This document shows positions 16,018 through 23,956 of a stretch of DNA of 25,577 nt, one piece after another. Source of the stretch: an uncultured Prevotellaceae bacterium. GTDB lineage: Bacteria; Bacteroidota; Bacteroidia; Bacteroidales; Muribaculaceae. The translations under genes were made by a program, and so were the position numbers. How positions within the stretch are numbered: the stretch's first letter is position 1; each line of letters begins with the position of its first letter. Under the pieces are notes generated by a model. That model did no database searches. It was given only the letters and a program-made list of their open reading frames with translations, and was not told the DNA's origin. The stretch is taken from NCBI GenBank assembly GCA_945983195.1, contig CAMFSS010000007.1, forward strand, positions 1-25,577. The letters run 5' to 3'.

Positions 16018-16785
16018 TCACTCTTTCTCTTCGAGCAATTGGGGGCACTGAATGTAGCCGCGCGAAAAGCTGCGGTAGGTGTCCTCCTCAATCTCTATGT
16101 CAGGCTCTTTTAGCTCAGTGTCGGGAGTGAGGTGGAATTGCAGATATTTAATCGTGAGTCCGCGGTCGAGCCACTGCTGCTCGTAGAAAGTTCGTATTTC
16201 CAGAATATCATCGGCAAGCCCCGAGTGATACAGGTCGGCAGTGTTCACCTCCACAGGCAGTCCGTTGAGAGCCACCATCGCATCGGTGTAGGTATAGAGG
16301 AACGGACTGTCGGTCTTCAGGTGCACAAGCCCATTGGACTTCAGAATGAGGCGATACAGTTCCATAAATCGCGTCGATGTGAGACGCTTGCGCACTTTCC
16401 GCATCTGCGGGTCAGGGAATGTAATCCATATCTCGCTCACCTCGCCCGGTGCGAAGAAGCGGTCAATCAGCTCAATGTTGGTGCGCAGGAATGCCACGTT
16501 TGCCAGCCCTTCGGCATGCGCCTGCTTTGCCCCGGTCCACATTCTTGCACCCTTTATGTCGATGCCTATGTAGTTCTTGCCGGGGAATCGGCGTGCAAGC
16601 CCCACGGCATACTCGCCCTTGCCGCAGCCCAGTTCCACCACAATGGGATTATCGTTGTCAAACACCTTCGCGCCCCAGCAGCCGCGGAGTTCGCAATAGC
16701 GGTCGTGAATCGCTGCAAAGGGGAACTGGTACACATTTGGCAATTGTTCCATTTCGGCAAATTTCTTCAGTTTGTTCTTTCCCAT
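16018..16785 (-). CDS. trmB: tRNA (guanine-46-N7)-methyltransferase
   Basis: It makes m7G46 in the variable loop of tRNAs using S-adenosylmethionine. The 255 residues include the SAM-binding VVELGCGKGEY (near 48-58), IGIDIKGARMW, and the TrmB signature EIWITFPDPQMRKVRKRLT; the C-terminal FYEQQWLDRGLTIKYLQF is also typical. The ATG at 16785 precedes MGKNKLKKFAEM, the normal N-terminus. No TAnnTTTG box is visible in the 94 bp upstream. It is probably the first gene of a trmB-mrp unit, possibly extending to the decarboxylase. Confidence 0.94.
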   Translation of the reverse strand: MGKNKLKKFAEMEQLPNVYQFPFAAIHDRYCELRGCWGAKVFDNDNPIVVELGCGKGEYAVGLARRFPGKNYIGIDIKGARMWTGAKQAHAEGLANVAFLRTNIELIDRFFAPGEVSEIWITFPDPQMRKVRKRLTSTRFMELYRLILKSNGLVHLKTDSPFLYTYTDAMVALNGLPVEVNTADLYHSGLADDILEIRTFYEQQWLDRGLTIKYLQFHLTPDTELKEPDIEIEEDTYRSFSRGYIQCPQLLEEKE

Positions 16786-16879
16786 CTTGGTCGTCGTGTT
16801 TAGTGTTGAATGTCTCCCGCTGCGTTGCGGAAGGCATAAAGGTGGTTATGTAGTCGTGTGATGCAGGGCATCGCCTATT

Positions 16880-18232
16880 CTATTTGCGAAGGAGTTTGAA
16901 CACTCTTGTTTCGCCGCCTTCAAGCTTCACTGCCGAGAGCACTATGCCCGATGTGATTGCCGAGGTGTCGATACGCACCTCACACGAATTGCCGCGAGTG
17001 GTGCCGCAAAGCGTACCGCCATCATCGAAGATGCTCACACTCTCTATCTCGTCTGAAGCTGTGATGCAAAGTGTGCTGCCATCAAACCACGCCCTTATTG
17101 CCAAGTCGGCACCGGCCATGGGCGCATCTGTAGCTGCTATGTCCTGAATGTCGAAGTCGCTCCATTGCGCCGCACTTTGATACGAAGGAATCGAGGCTTT
17201 TTCCACATAGAGCACGGTGCGATGCTCTCCGTTCATTCCCTTAAATGCCTCCTTGCCAAGCTCCGGCACGGTGAGCGGATAAGCCACAACGTATGAAGGG
17301 CGCGACCCCTCAAAGGCATTGTCGCCTATGTACGACAGGTCGACCGGCAGCTTCAGTGAGTTGTTGCGTGAGGTGTTGCCATAATAGGCATAGTCGCCAA
17401 TAGTCTGGGCATATTCGGGTACTGATATGTTGTCAACCGATGCACTGCCGAAGAATACTCCCTCAGGCACATCGGCAAGCGACTCCGGCAGCTTGGCTTT
17501 CTTGATTTTAGTGCCTGCAAATGCCCATTTGCCCACCTTCTCAACATTCGGACAAAGGGCAAAGTCGAAACTTGCAAGCGCACTCCCCATGAAGGCTTCC
17601 TCGCCTATCGAATGGAGCGGCGAGCCTTCGGGCACCCCGACTGTGGTGAGCTTGGTGCAGCCGGCAAAAGCACGGTCGCCTATGCTGAGCACATTCTGCC
17701 CAATCTGCACTGAGGCGAGTTGGGCGCAGTCGGCAAATGCCCCTGCTCCTATCTGGCGCACGTTCACTGCCACTTGCTTCAATCCGCTGGAATTGAAGGC
17801 ATTCTCCCCTATCGTGGTCACGCTCTCGGGTATGGATATAGCCTCAAGTGCCGAACACCCGGCAAATGCAGCTTCGCCTATGCCGCTCAACTGCGCCGGC
17901 AATGTCACGCTCCGCAATGCGCTTCCGAAGAAGGCATACTGTGGCAGCTCACCGGCAGCAAACGCGCTGCGGCTGCCGAAGTAGCACTCATCGCCACGGC
18001 AAGTGTAGGCTTCAACCTCCACACCGCTCATATCCAGCAGGCTAAGACTCAACAGATTGTCGGCTATAAACGCAAAATCGCGCACATCGACCGAACCGGT
18101 CACGATAAGCTCTGTCACATTCTTGTCGCTCACCTGCTTCGACAACTCTCCGGGTGCGGTGGTCACACTCATGGCACTCGCGCCAAGCACTGTCGCGAGC
18201 AATAAAACTATTGAAAAAATTGATTTTCGCAT
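16880..18232 (-). CDS. BspA-like leucine-rich-repeat surface protein
   Basis: A 450-residue secreted protein. Residues 1-20 (MRKSIFSIVLLLATVLGASA) are a signal peptide. From about 95 to 330 it carries LRR_5-type repeats of about 23 residues, with the recurring pattern IGxxAFxGCxxLxxVxIPxxVxxIGxxAF. The last 75 residues (SVSIFDDGGTLCG ... VFKLLRK) resemble a C-terminal sorting domain, though the ending is not a canonical one. BspA-type proteins in Bacteroidetes bind host proteins or other bacteria; the ligand here is unknown. The gene is monocistronic and divergent from the CMP-sugar synthetase gene. Confidence 0.85.
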   Translation of the reverse strand: MRKSIFSIVLLLATVLGASAMSVTTAPGELSKQVSDKNVTELIVTGSVDVRDFAFIADNLLSLSLLDMSGVEVEAYTCRGDECYFGSRSAFAAGELPQYAFFGSALRSVTLPAQLSGIGEAAFAGCSALEAISIPESVTTIGENAFNSSGLKQVAVNVRQIGAGAFADCAQLASVQIGQNVLSIGDRAFAGCTKLTTVGVPEGSPLHSIGEEAFMGSALASFDFALCPNVEKVGKWAFAGTKIKKAKLPESLADVPEGVFFGSASVDNISVPEYAQTIGDYAYYGNTSRNNSLKLPVDLSYIGDNAFEGSRPSYVVAYPLTVPELGKEAFKGMNGEHRTVLYVEKASIPSYQSAAQWSDFDIQDIAATDAPMAGADLAIRAWFDGSTLCITASDEIESVSIFDDGGTLCGTTRGNSCEVRIDTSAITSGIVLSAVKLEGGETRVFKLLRK

Positions 18233-18275
18233 CTTTATCTGAATAAAAGAATTTCTGTCAATGATTTATATTTTG

Positions 18276-18283
18276 CAAATTTA
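18276..18283 (-). promoter_or_regulatory. Likely -7 box for the LRR protein gene
   Basis: The minus strand reads TAAATTTG, matching TAnnTTTG, 43 bases before the LRR start codon. The -33 element is not clear. Confidence 0.45.
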
Positions 18284-18385
18284 ATCGAAATCCGCGAATT
18301 TTCCCCTAATCCCCTCAAAAAAAACGCCTCGCCGCCTCCTTTTTTCATCAATTGGACACCAAAATTGAAAAACTTCGTTTTTCTT

Positions 18386-18416
18386 TTTGCTGCAATCCTC
18401 ATTTGTTGTAATTTTA
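18386..18416 (+). promoter_or_regulatory. Promoter of the CMP-sugar synthetase operon
   Basis: TTTG (18386-18389), a 19-bp spacer and TAATTTTA (18409-18416), which misses only the last base of TAnnTTTG. The start codon follows 21 bases later. Confidence 0.5.
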
Positions 18417-18437
18417 CGCCACGAAACTAACCGAAAT

Positions 18438-19133
18438 ATGACAAACGATATTCTTTGGGTCATTCCTGCTCGTGGAGGCAGCAAGGGAATCCCCGGTAAA
18501 AACATAAAGCCACTCGCCGGAAAGCCTCTTATCGGCTACTCAATTGAGGTGGCACGTGCCTTTGCCTCCGACGAACACATCTGCCTTTCGACCGATGACC
18601 CTGCCATTGCTCGCGTGGCTGAAGATTCTTTTGGGCTGAAAGTGCCTTTCCTGCGCCCTGCCGAACTTGCCACCGACCGAAGCGGCACCTACGGTGTACT
18701 GCTTCACGCACTCGATTTCTATGCCGCACAAGGCAAAAACTACTGCACTCTGGTACTGCTTCAGCCCACATCGCCTTTCCGCACAGTCGACGACGTGCAG
18801 CGTGCCATCGATCTCTACTCCCCCGACATCGACATGGTGGTGACCGTGAAGGAAGCTGCTACCAACCCCTACTACAACGCCTTTGAGGAGGACGAAAACG
18901 GATTTCTGCACATATCGAAAGGCGAAGGACGCTACACGCGCCGCCAGGATGCCCCAAAGGTGTGGGAATACAATGGTGCCGTCTATGTGATAAATGTAGC
19001 TTCGCTACGCCGCATGACACTCGGCGAGTTTCCACGCCGCCGCCTCTGCGAAATGCCGGCAAGCCACTCGGTCGACCTCGACACCCCGATTGACTGGCTC
19101 GTTGCCGAAATGCTTATCAACAATTCAAAATAA
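18438..19133 (+). CDS. Acylneuraminate cytidylyltransferase family protein (CMP-nonulosonate synthetase)
   Basis: A 231-residue nucleotidyltransferase that activates a nine-carbon acidic sugar with CTP. The ATG at 18438 begins MTNDILWVIPARGGSKGIPG, the conserved CTP-binding start; an in-frame upstream start at 18387 would add residues that cover the promoter. Further hallmarks are LLQPTSPFRTVDDV, EYNGAVYVI, and VDLDTPIDW near the end. The family covers NeuA (sialic acid), PseF and LegF; the sequence does not say which sugar is used. No sugar synthase (NeuB-type) gene lies in the window, so the pathway must be completed elsewhere or the sugar be salvaged. It heads a likely operon with two small membrane proteins. 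Confidence 0.9.
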   Translation: MTNDILWVIPARGGSKGIPGKNIKPLAGKPLIGYSIEVARAFASDEHICLSTDDPAIARVAEDSFGLKVPFLRPAELATDRSGTYGVLLHALDFYAAQGKNYCTLVLLQPTSPFRTVDDVQRAIDLYSPDIDMVVTVKEAATNPYYNAFEEDENGFLHISKGEGRYTRRQDAPKVWEYNGAVYVINVASLRRMTLGEFPRRRLCEMPASHSVDLDTPIDWLVAEMLINNSK

Positions 19134-19142
19134 CCAACTATT

Positions 19143-19334
19143 ATGGATTACGTCGTTATACTCTTCGTCTGCCTCATTTTCACCCAATTCATAGCACCGC
19201 CTATCGAGAATTATTTCAACCAACGAATGAAAAAGGGCTGGCGACGCTGGCTGGCAGTATTTGCTGTGTCGTTTGTGGCTCTTTCAATCCTCTACTACAT
19301 CGCATATCTAATCACAGGAATTACCGTGAAATGA
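19143..19334 (+). CDS. Small two-helix membrane protein, unknown function
   Basis: A 63-residue protein with hydrophobic stretches near residues 4-21 and 36-57, separated by a basic loop (NQRMKKGWRRW). It starts 9 bp after the CMP-sugar synthetase gene and overlaps the next gene by 4 bp (ATGA), so it is very likely translated. I do not recognise a family. The tight coupling to the DUF2752 gene suggests a shared membrane role. Confidence 0.7.
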   Translation: MDYVVILFVCLIFTQFIAPPIENYFNQRMKKGWRRWLAVFAVSFVALSILYYIAYLITGITVK

Positions 19335-19711
19335 GCCGCAGCAGAATTGCAATAATTGTGGCAATAGTAGCACTCGTGGTGGTGGCAGTGGTGATTTACG
19401 CCACTTTCGACCCCTCGGCATCGCGCTTCTTTCCGCGATGCCCATTCTTAATGATCACCGGGCTGATATGCCCCGGATGCGGCACTCAGCGTGCCATTCA
19501 CGCCCTGCTCCACGGCGATTTGCTCACGGCACTGCGATTCAACGCCCTGCTGCCGACATCGGTCGTTCTGCTCGCCCTCTACGGCTATGCTGAAGTGGTG
19601 CGCAAAAGCCACCCACGCTTCTACAGCCGCGTGAACAGCTCCACAGCCATCACAGCAGTGCTGATAGTGGTTGTGGCATGGTGGATTGTGCGCAACGTTT
19701 TCGGCTGGTAA
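19331..19711 (+). CDS. DUF2752 membrane protein
   Basis: A 126-residue protein with three hydrophobic segments (near 5-24, 71-88 and 106-122). The DUF2752 signature is clear: CPFLMITGLICPGCGTQRAI followed by HALLHGDLLTALRFN. Its three cysteines (CP...CPGC) could bind metal or form a disulfide; the family function is unknown. The ATG overlaps the stop of the preceding small gene. It converges with the GYF-CD225 gene with only 15 bp between the two stops. Confidence 0.88.
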   Translation: MSRSRIAIIVAIVALVVVAVVIYATFDPSASRFFPRCPFLMITGLICPGCGTQRAIHALLHGDLLTALRFNALLPTSVVLLALYGYAEVVRKSHPRFYSRVNSSTAITAVLIVVVAWWIVRNVFGW

Positions 19712-19726
19712 CGCTGTGCGTCGCCC

Positions 19727-20332
19727 CTAAAATACCGAAAACATCTGTGCGATGATAAGGAATGGCACAGTTATAAGTCCTGCCACAATTCCGGCAATGC
19801 ACCAAATTGCAGCGCGGTCACTGTAGCGGTTTGCTCCCTCCAAGTCACCGGCTCTGAATTTTGCGCCTACCTGGGCGGCATACACTATTGCTATGATGCC
19901 GAAAATCTGGCAGCAAAGCACCGTAGTCAGTATCGCCCACACCATATTGGTGGGAGGACACACCTGGTCGCCCGCACACTGTTGCTGCTGTGGCTGCGAA
20001 ACCGGAACTTGAGGCACTGCAGGTGGCTGTTGCTGAGCTATTGGCGTTTGCGGAACAAAGGGCTGCTGTGGCACCACGGGAGGCTGTTGTGGAATAGGCG
20101 GAACCTCCGTCTCCTGCTCATCGGTCGGAGTTGTATCATCTATTTCCGGCTCTTCCACATCGGTGGGAGTGGCAGGAAACAGGTCGTCAAGTTCGCTGAA
20201 ATTCTGCACCATCACCCAGTCGCCAAGACCCTCACGCCACACAAAAGAGTCGCGCGTCAATCCCAGACCGAGCAGCTCCTCTTTCTCTACAGGCCCGTGC
20301 TGCACGCCATTGATATTTGCCCAATACTTCAT
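19727..20332 (-). CDS. GYF-like domain plus CD225/dispanin membrane protein
   Basis: A 201-residue protein. Residues 1-52 form a GYF_2/DUF4339-type domain (YWANINGVQHGPVEKEEL ... WVMVQNF), a peptide-binding fold. A linker of about 70 residues rich in Pro and Gln follows (60-122). The C-terminal 75 residues have two transmembrane helices joined by a basic loop (AQVGAKFRAGDLEGANRYSD), the CD225/dispanin pattern shared with interferon-induced transmembrane proteins. GYF domains bind proline-rich stretches, so the protein may bind its own linker or another copy. The role is unknown. It has its own -7 box and faces the DUF2752 gene. Confidence 0.85.
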   Translation of the reverse strand: MKYWANINGVQHGPVEKEELLGLGLTRDSFVWREGLGDWVMVQNFSELDDLFPATPTDVEEPEIDDTTPTDEQETEVPPIPQQPPVVPQQPFVPQTPIAQQQPPAVPQVPVSQPQQQQCAGDQVCPPTNMVWAILTTVLCCQIFGIIAIVYAAQVGAKFRAGDLEGANRYSDRAAIWCIAGIVAGLITVPFLIIAQMFSVF

Positions 20333-20380
20333 ATTTCAATTAAAATTTTCCAAAAAACGCGTTATTGCATTATTCCACTG

Positions 20381-20388
20381 CAAACTTA
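20381..20388 (-). promoter_or_regulatory. Likely -7 box for the GYF-CD225 gene
   Basis: The minus strand reads TAAGTTTG, a match to TAnnTTTG, 48 bases before the start codon. A weak TTTC (20408-20411) sits 19 bp further upstream. The rest of the 214-bp gap to the Fic gene holds nothing else that I can recognise. Confidence 0.5.
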
Positions 20389-20546
20389 GCAAAAATTTGT
20401 GCAAATCGAAAGCAGTGCGCCAAATTTATTTGAGCGCAATGCTGAGTGCCGCCAAATTTATCCGCAAAAGCGTTCACCACAGCTCTCGCGGATGGAGAGG
20501 GAAAAAATGAAGCACTTTCGTCCTGAATTAGGAGGCGGAAGAGAAT

Positions 20547-21638
20547 TTAGCGGTTCCAATCATTCGCTTTAATCTCCCAAAAACCGTTTCTTCTGCCGTT
20601 TTTACGCTCAATGATACCTTTCTCGGTTAAATTTACGGTAATGGTCTTGATTGTTCTCTCTGATTTGCCTATATGGGCTGCAATTTCTTTTTGCGTTGCT
20701 TTAGGTTGTTCTCGCAAAAAGTTCAACACAGCGATTTCTTCCAAAGTGCAATTCAAAGTGCAAATTTTGCACTTTGGAACAGCGTCACTTGATATGCTTG
20801 CACTTTGCACGGCTTGCGTAGAAGATTCTTGAACAAGCATAGCCCGATTCTTCAGTTCGTTATGTTCCGAAAGAATTAGATTCCGGAAAAACGCCTCAAT
20901 GTATTCGGTAGTGGCATAAATACCCTTGCCCAAATTATTGTAGTTAGCACGAACCAAGGCATTGCGGAAATACCATGAATGATTTGCAAATATATCGTTG
21001 CTAATGTCGAATCCGAAAGTGCGCAAGTATTTGATTGTAAATACAGCCGTTGTACGCGTATTTCCCTCTCCGAATGCGTGAATTTGCCAAACACCTGATA
21101 TAAACTTGGCGATATGAGTGATAGCATCGTTTATGTTTAAATCTTTATAGCTAAAATTCTTCTCCTGCATGAAATCAAAATCAAGAGTTTCTCGTATACT
21201 GTCTGCACTGGCATAAAGAACAGCTTCCCCTTTCAACACCCATTCTTTTTTGGATATATTGTAATCCCTGACTTTTCCTGCGAATTTATAGATACCTTGG
21301 AAAAGGTGGCGATGAATGGCGATATACTCAACGGGCGAGAGCGTAAAAGTTTTTTCCGACAATATCTCAGTGATACGTGCCGACACTTTATCGGCTTCTT
21401 CCGTTCTGTCTTCTATGTCGGTTCTAACGGCCTTTGATTGGTAGTAATTATCAATCAGTCGTTTGGCTTCTTCTATAGTTATGTCCCCCTCAATATGCTG
21501 ACGAGCCGTTTGTATCAGATATTCCGACGGTTTCAAATCGTCAACCGCCTGCAAGCCGATAGCGGTCTGCCAAGCATAGCCTTTTTCTCTTTTCTGAGGC
21601 TCACCTTGTCTTATATATTCTTCGAAGTCATTCATCAA
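20547..21638 (-). CDS. Fic family protein with VbhA-like N-terminal region and C-terminal winged helix
   Basis: A 363-residue protein of the Fic fold, whose members usually transfer AMP or another nucleotide part to a target protein. The N-terminal 70 residues (TARQHIEGDITIEEAKRLID, with E50-G51) resemble the VbhA-type inhibitory helix, where a Glu blocks ATP; the usual Ser/Thr four residues before the Glu is Arg here. The active site is H187-A-F-G-E191-G-N193-T-R195, a degenerate HPFxxGNGR in which Pro, the second Gly and the final Arg of the extended motif are changed. Residues 300-358 form a winged helix (QKEIAAHIGKSERTIKTITV), suggesting DNA binding or self-regulation. A good promoter lies upstream. 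Target unknown. Confidence 0.88.
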   Translation of the reverse strand: MMNDFEEYIRQGEPQKREKGYAWQTAIGLQAVDDLKPSEYLIQTARQHIEGDITIEEAKRLIDNYYQSKAVRTDIEDRTEEADKVSARITEILSEKTFTLSPVEYIAIHRHLFQGIYKFAGKVRDYNISKKEWVLKGEAVLYASADSIRETLDFDFMQEKNFSYKDLNINDAITHIAKFISGVWQIHAFGEGNTRTTAVFTIKYLRTFGFDISNDIFANHSWYFRNALVRANYNNLGKGIYATTEYIEAFFRNLILSEHNELKNRAMLVQESSTQAVQSASISSDAVPKCKICTLNCTLEEIAVLNFLREQPKATQKEIAAHIGKSERTIKTITVNLTEKGIIERKNGRRNGFWEIKANDWNR

Positions 21639-21684
21639 ATGTCGTATTGTTGTGCCATTTGGTTTAGTTTTTCGATATGCTTCG

Positions 21685-21716
21685 CAAATTTAATGCGTTT
21701 TTCAATATCTATCAAA
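21685..21716 (-). promoter_or_regulatory. Promoter of the Fic gene
   Basis: On the minus strand TTTG (21713-21716), a 20-bp spacer and TAAATTTG (21685-21692) fit the Bacteroidetes consensus exactly. The start codon lies 46 bases downstream. Confidence 0.65.
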
Positions 21717-21859
21717 TCTTCCACCCATTTTTTGGCTGTGTAAAGCAGCGGCGTGAGGCATTTGTGGGTGATGAGGCTGAAAAATTATGATAAATAATAC
21801 TAAACAAACACAAATAAACATAATTTTTTGAAGGTTGATTTGGGTTATATATTAAATAA

Positions 21860-21891
21860 GTTGTAAATATGAAGGAATAGTGGTATATTTG
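21860..21891 (+). promoter_or_regulatory. Promoter of the rimP-nusA-infB operon
   Basis: GTTG (21860-21863), a 20-bp spacer and TATATTTG (21884-21891) match the consensus. It lies about 195 bp before rimP, leaving a long 5' leader with the hairpin and structured segment listed below. The AT-rich stretch between the Fic promoter and here (about 21720-21860) shows no gene. Confidence 0.7.
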
Positions 21892-21917
21892 CAGTGAGTT
21901 TTAGGAAACTGAATTCG

Positions 21918-21948
21918 GAGGGGGCAGGGTTTGCTCCCTCGTTTTTTT
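21918..21948 (+). terminator. Terminator-like hairpin in the rimP leader (possible attenuator)
   Basis: GAGGGGGC (21918-21925) pairs with GCTCCCTC (21933-21940) with one G-U pair and a 7-base loop, followed by a run of seven T (21942-21948). It begins about 20 bases after the expected transcription start, so it would stop most transcripts unless counteracted. Confidence 0.65.
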
Positions 21949-21961
21949 GCCAATGGGCAAC

Positions 21962-22022
21962 TGCCATGCGATGCCGGGCTTTTAAGGAAGCCGAAAGTCG
22001 GTGGCAGGCATTAGCCGCCCGG
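21962..22022 (+). other. Possible structured leader RNA before rimP
   Basis: Nested pairings are visible: CCGGGC (21974-21979) with GCCCGG (22017-22022), TGCC (21962-21965) with GGCA (22003-22006) as an alternative, and CCGA (21991-21994) with TCGG (21998-22001). Some of these exclude each other, as in a switch. It does not match a riboswitch class that I know. The nearby TTGCC/GGCAA hairpin (21947-21960) could compete with the terminator tail. Confidence 0.35.
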
Positions 22023-22086
22023 TGAGAGTGGCTATATGCACTTGTGTGTTGGCAAATGAGTTTTGCAGATTTATACGATTTATTAT

Positions 22087-22551
22087 ATGATTGATAAAAA
22101 AGCTATAACCGATGTAGTGAATGAGGCTCTTGAGCAGAGCGATGCATTCCTTGTTGATGTCACTGTGAGCGGCGACAACCGCATTGTGGTGGAAATCGAC
22201 AGCTTCTCAAGTGTGAGCATCGACGACTGTGTACGCCTCAACGACATTATCGAAGCTCACTTCGACCGCGACGTGGAGGACTATGAGCTTGAAGTTGGCT
22301 CAGCGGGTCTAACTTCGCCCCTGCGTGTAAAGGCTCAGTACGACAAGAACATCGGCAACCCTGTGGAAGTTCTCACTGCCGACGGCCGCAAGCTGAAAGG
22401 CGAACTGAAGGCTGCCACCGACTCCGACTTCACCATTGTGGTGAGCCGAAAGGTGAAACCAGAAGGTGCAAAGCGCCCGGTGATGGTCGATGAGGACATC
22501 ACGCTGAAATACGACGAAATAAAATATACTAAATACTTAATAGAGTTTTAA
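22087..22551 (+). CDS. rimP: Ribosome maturation factor RimP
   Basis: It binds the 30S precursor and is needed for late small-subunit assembly. The ATG at 22087 (MIDKKAITDVVNEAL) gives 154 residues, the normal size; an upstream in-frame ATG at 22063 would add eight non-conserved residues. The N-terminal alpha/beta domain includes VEIDSFSSVSIDDCVRLNDI and ELEVGSAGLTSPLR (the usual E-SPG-P-L motif in its Bacteroidetes form); the C-terminal Sm-like barrel follows. It starts the rimP-nusA-infB order that is widespread in bacteria and lies 8 bp before nusA. Confidence 0.94.
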   Translation: MIDKKAITDVVNEALEQSDAFLVDVTVSGDNRIVVEIDSFSSVSIDDCVRLNDIIEAHFDRDVEDYELEVGSAGLTSPLRVKAQYDKNIGNPVEVLTADGRKLKGELKAATDSDFTIVVSRKVKPEGAKRPVMVDEDITLKYDEIKYTKYLIEF

Positions 22552-22559
22552 CAACGACT

Positions 22560-23822
22560 ATGGCAAAGAAAGAGGAAACCATTGATATGGTTGACCGTTT
22601 TTCAGAATTCAAAGAGCTGAAAAACATCGACAAGACCACAATGATTAGCGTCTTGGAGGAATCGTTTCGCAGTGTCATCGCTAAAATGTTTGGCAGCGAT
22701 GAAAACTTCGATGTGATTATGAACCCCGACAAGGGCGACTGCGAAATCTACCAAAACCTCGAAATCGTACCCGACGGCGAGGTAGTCGACCCTGTGAAGC
22801 AAATCTGCATCACCGACGCTAAGAACGACCCCGCCGACCCCGACCCCGACTGCGAGATTGGCGAGGACCACACCAAGAAGATTGATTTTGCCAGCTTCGG
22901 CCGCCGTGCCATTCTCAACTTGCGACAGACGCTTGCCAGCAAGATTCTCGACCTGCAAAAAGATGCCATCTACTCAAAATTCAAGGAGATGGAGGGAGAG
23001 CTTGTAACTGGCGAAGTCTATCAGCTCTGGAAGAAGGAAATTCTGCTTCTCGACGACGACAAGAACGAACTGCTCCTCCCCAAGGACCAGCAGATTCCGA
23101 GCGACTTCTACCGCAAGGGCGAGACCGTGCGTGCCGTGATTTACAACGTCGACAACAAGAACAACAACCCCAAAATCACCGTGTCGCGCACTAGCGAGAA
23201 TTTCCTGCGCCGACTCTTCGAGCTTGAAGTGCCCGAAATCCACGACGGACTGATTCTTATCCGCGCCGTTGCACGAATCCCGGGTGAACGTGCCAAAATC
23301 GCCGTCGAGAGCTACGACGACCGCATCGACCCCGTTGGAGCGTGCGTTGGTGTGAAGGGTGCACGCATTCACGGCATCGTCCGCGAGCTGCGCAACGAGA
23401 ACATCGACGTGATCAACTACACAAGCAATCCGCAGCTCTTCATTCAGCGCGCACTCAGCCCTGCCAAAATCTCGTCGATCCGACTCGATGAGGAGAACAA
23501 GCACGCCGAGGTGTTCCTGCGTCCCGAGGAGGTGTCGCTCGCTATCGGTAAGGGTGGCTTGAACATTCGCCTTGCAACTATGCTCACAGGCTACGACATC
23601 GACGTATATCGCGACCTTGAGGACAACGAGGAGGACATCTACCTCGACGAGTTCAAGGACGAAATCGACGCCTGGGTGATTGAGGCTCTCAAGGATATGG
23701 GCTGCGCCACCGCAAAGGCTGTGCTCAACACTCCGCGCGAAGAGCTTATCGAAAAAGCCGACCTTGAGGAAGACACCGTCGACAATGTTATCAAGGTGCT
23801 CAAGGCTGAGTTTGAGGACTAA
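22560..23822 (+). CDS. nusA: Transcription termination/antitermination factor NusA
   Basis: It binds RNA polymerase and controls pausing, termination and antitermination. The 420 residues contain the polymerase-binding N-terminal domain (1-125, starting MAKKEETIDMVDRFSEF), an S1 RNA-binding domain (about 130-200, GELVTGEVYQLWKKE), and two KH domains with GACVGVKGARIHGIVREL and SLAIGKGGLNIRLA. An acidic helical C-terminus (ALKDMGCATAKAVL) ends the protein. This length and the lack of two full C-terminal acidic repeats of E. coli NusA are usual in Bacteroidetes. It starts 8 bp after rimP. Confidence 0.96.
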   Translation: MAKKEETIDMVDRFSEFKELKNIDKTTMISVLEESFRSVIAKMFGSDENFDVIMNPDKGDCEIYQNLEIVPDGEVVDPVKQICITDAKNDPADPDPDCEIGEDHTKKIDFASFGRRAILNLRQTLASKILDLQKDAIYSKFKEMEGELVTGEVYQLWKKEILLLDDDKNELLLPKDQQIPSDFYRKGETVRAVIYNVDNKNNNPKITVSRTSENFLRRLFELEVPEIHDGLILIRAVARIPGERAKIAVESYDDRIDPVGACVGVKGARIHGIVRELRNENIDVINYTSNPQLFIQRALSPAKISSIRLDEENKHAEVFLRPEEVSLAIGKGGLNIRLATMLTGYDIDVYRDLEDNEEDIYLDEFKDEIDAWVIEALKDMGCATAKAVLNTPREELIEKADLEEDTVDNVIKVLKAEFED

Positions 23823-23897
23823 TCACTGATATGCCCCTGCCGCCCGTGCGCGGCTCCATATTTTCTCCATTTCTCCAGCAATAAAAGAACTGCGGCA

Positions 23898-23923
23898 CAC
23901 CACCCCACTCCAGCCGGGTGGTG
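23898..23923 (+). other. Hairpin between nusA and infB
   Basis: CACCACCC (23898-23905) pairs perfectly with GGGTGGTG (23916-23923) around a 10-base loop, 33 bases before the infB start. No T-run follows, so it is not a normal terminator. It may adjust infB translation or mark RNA processing. Confidence 0.5.
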
Positions 23924-23956
23924 ATGCCCGATAAATAAAGAACGAAAGTAGTATAT

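Noticed and set aside
20521..20533. Small inverted repeat TCCT-N5-AGGA after the Fic gene as a terminator
   Set aside because: The stem is only 4 bp and the T-run on the minus strand is about 12 bases away; too weak to call.
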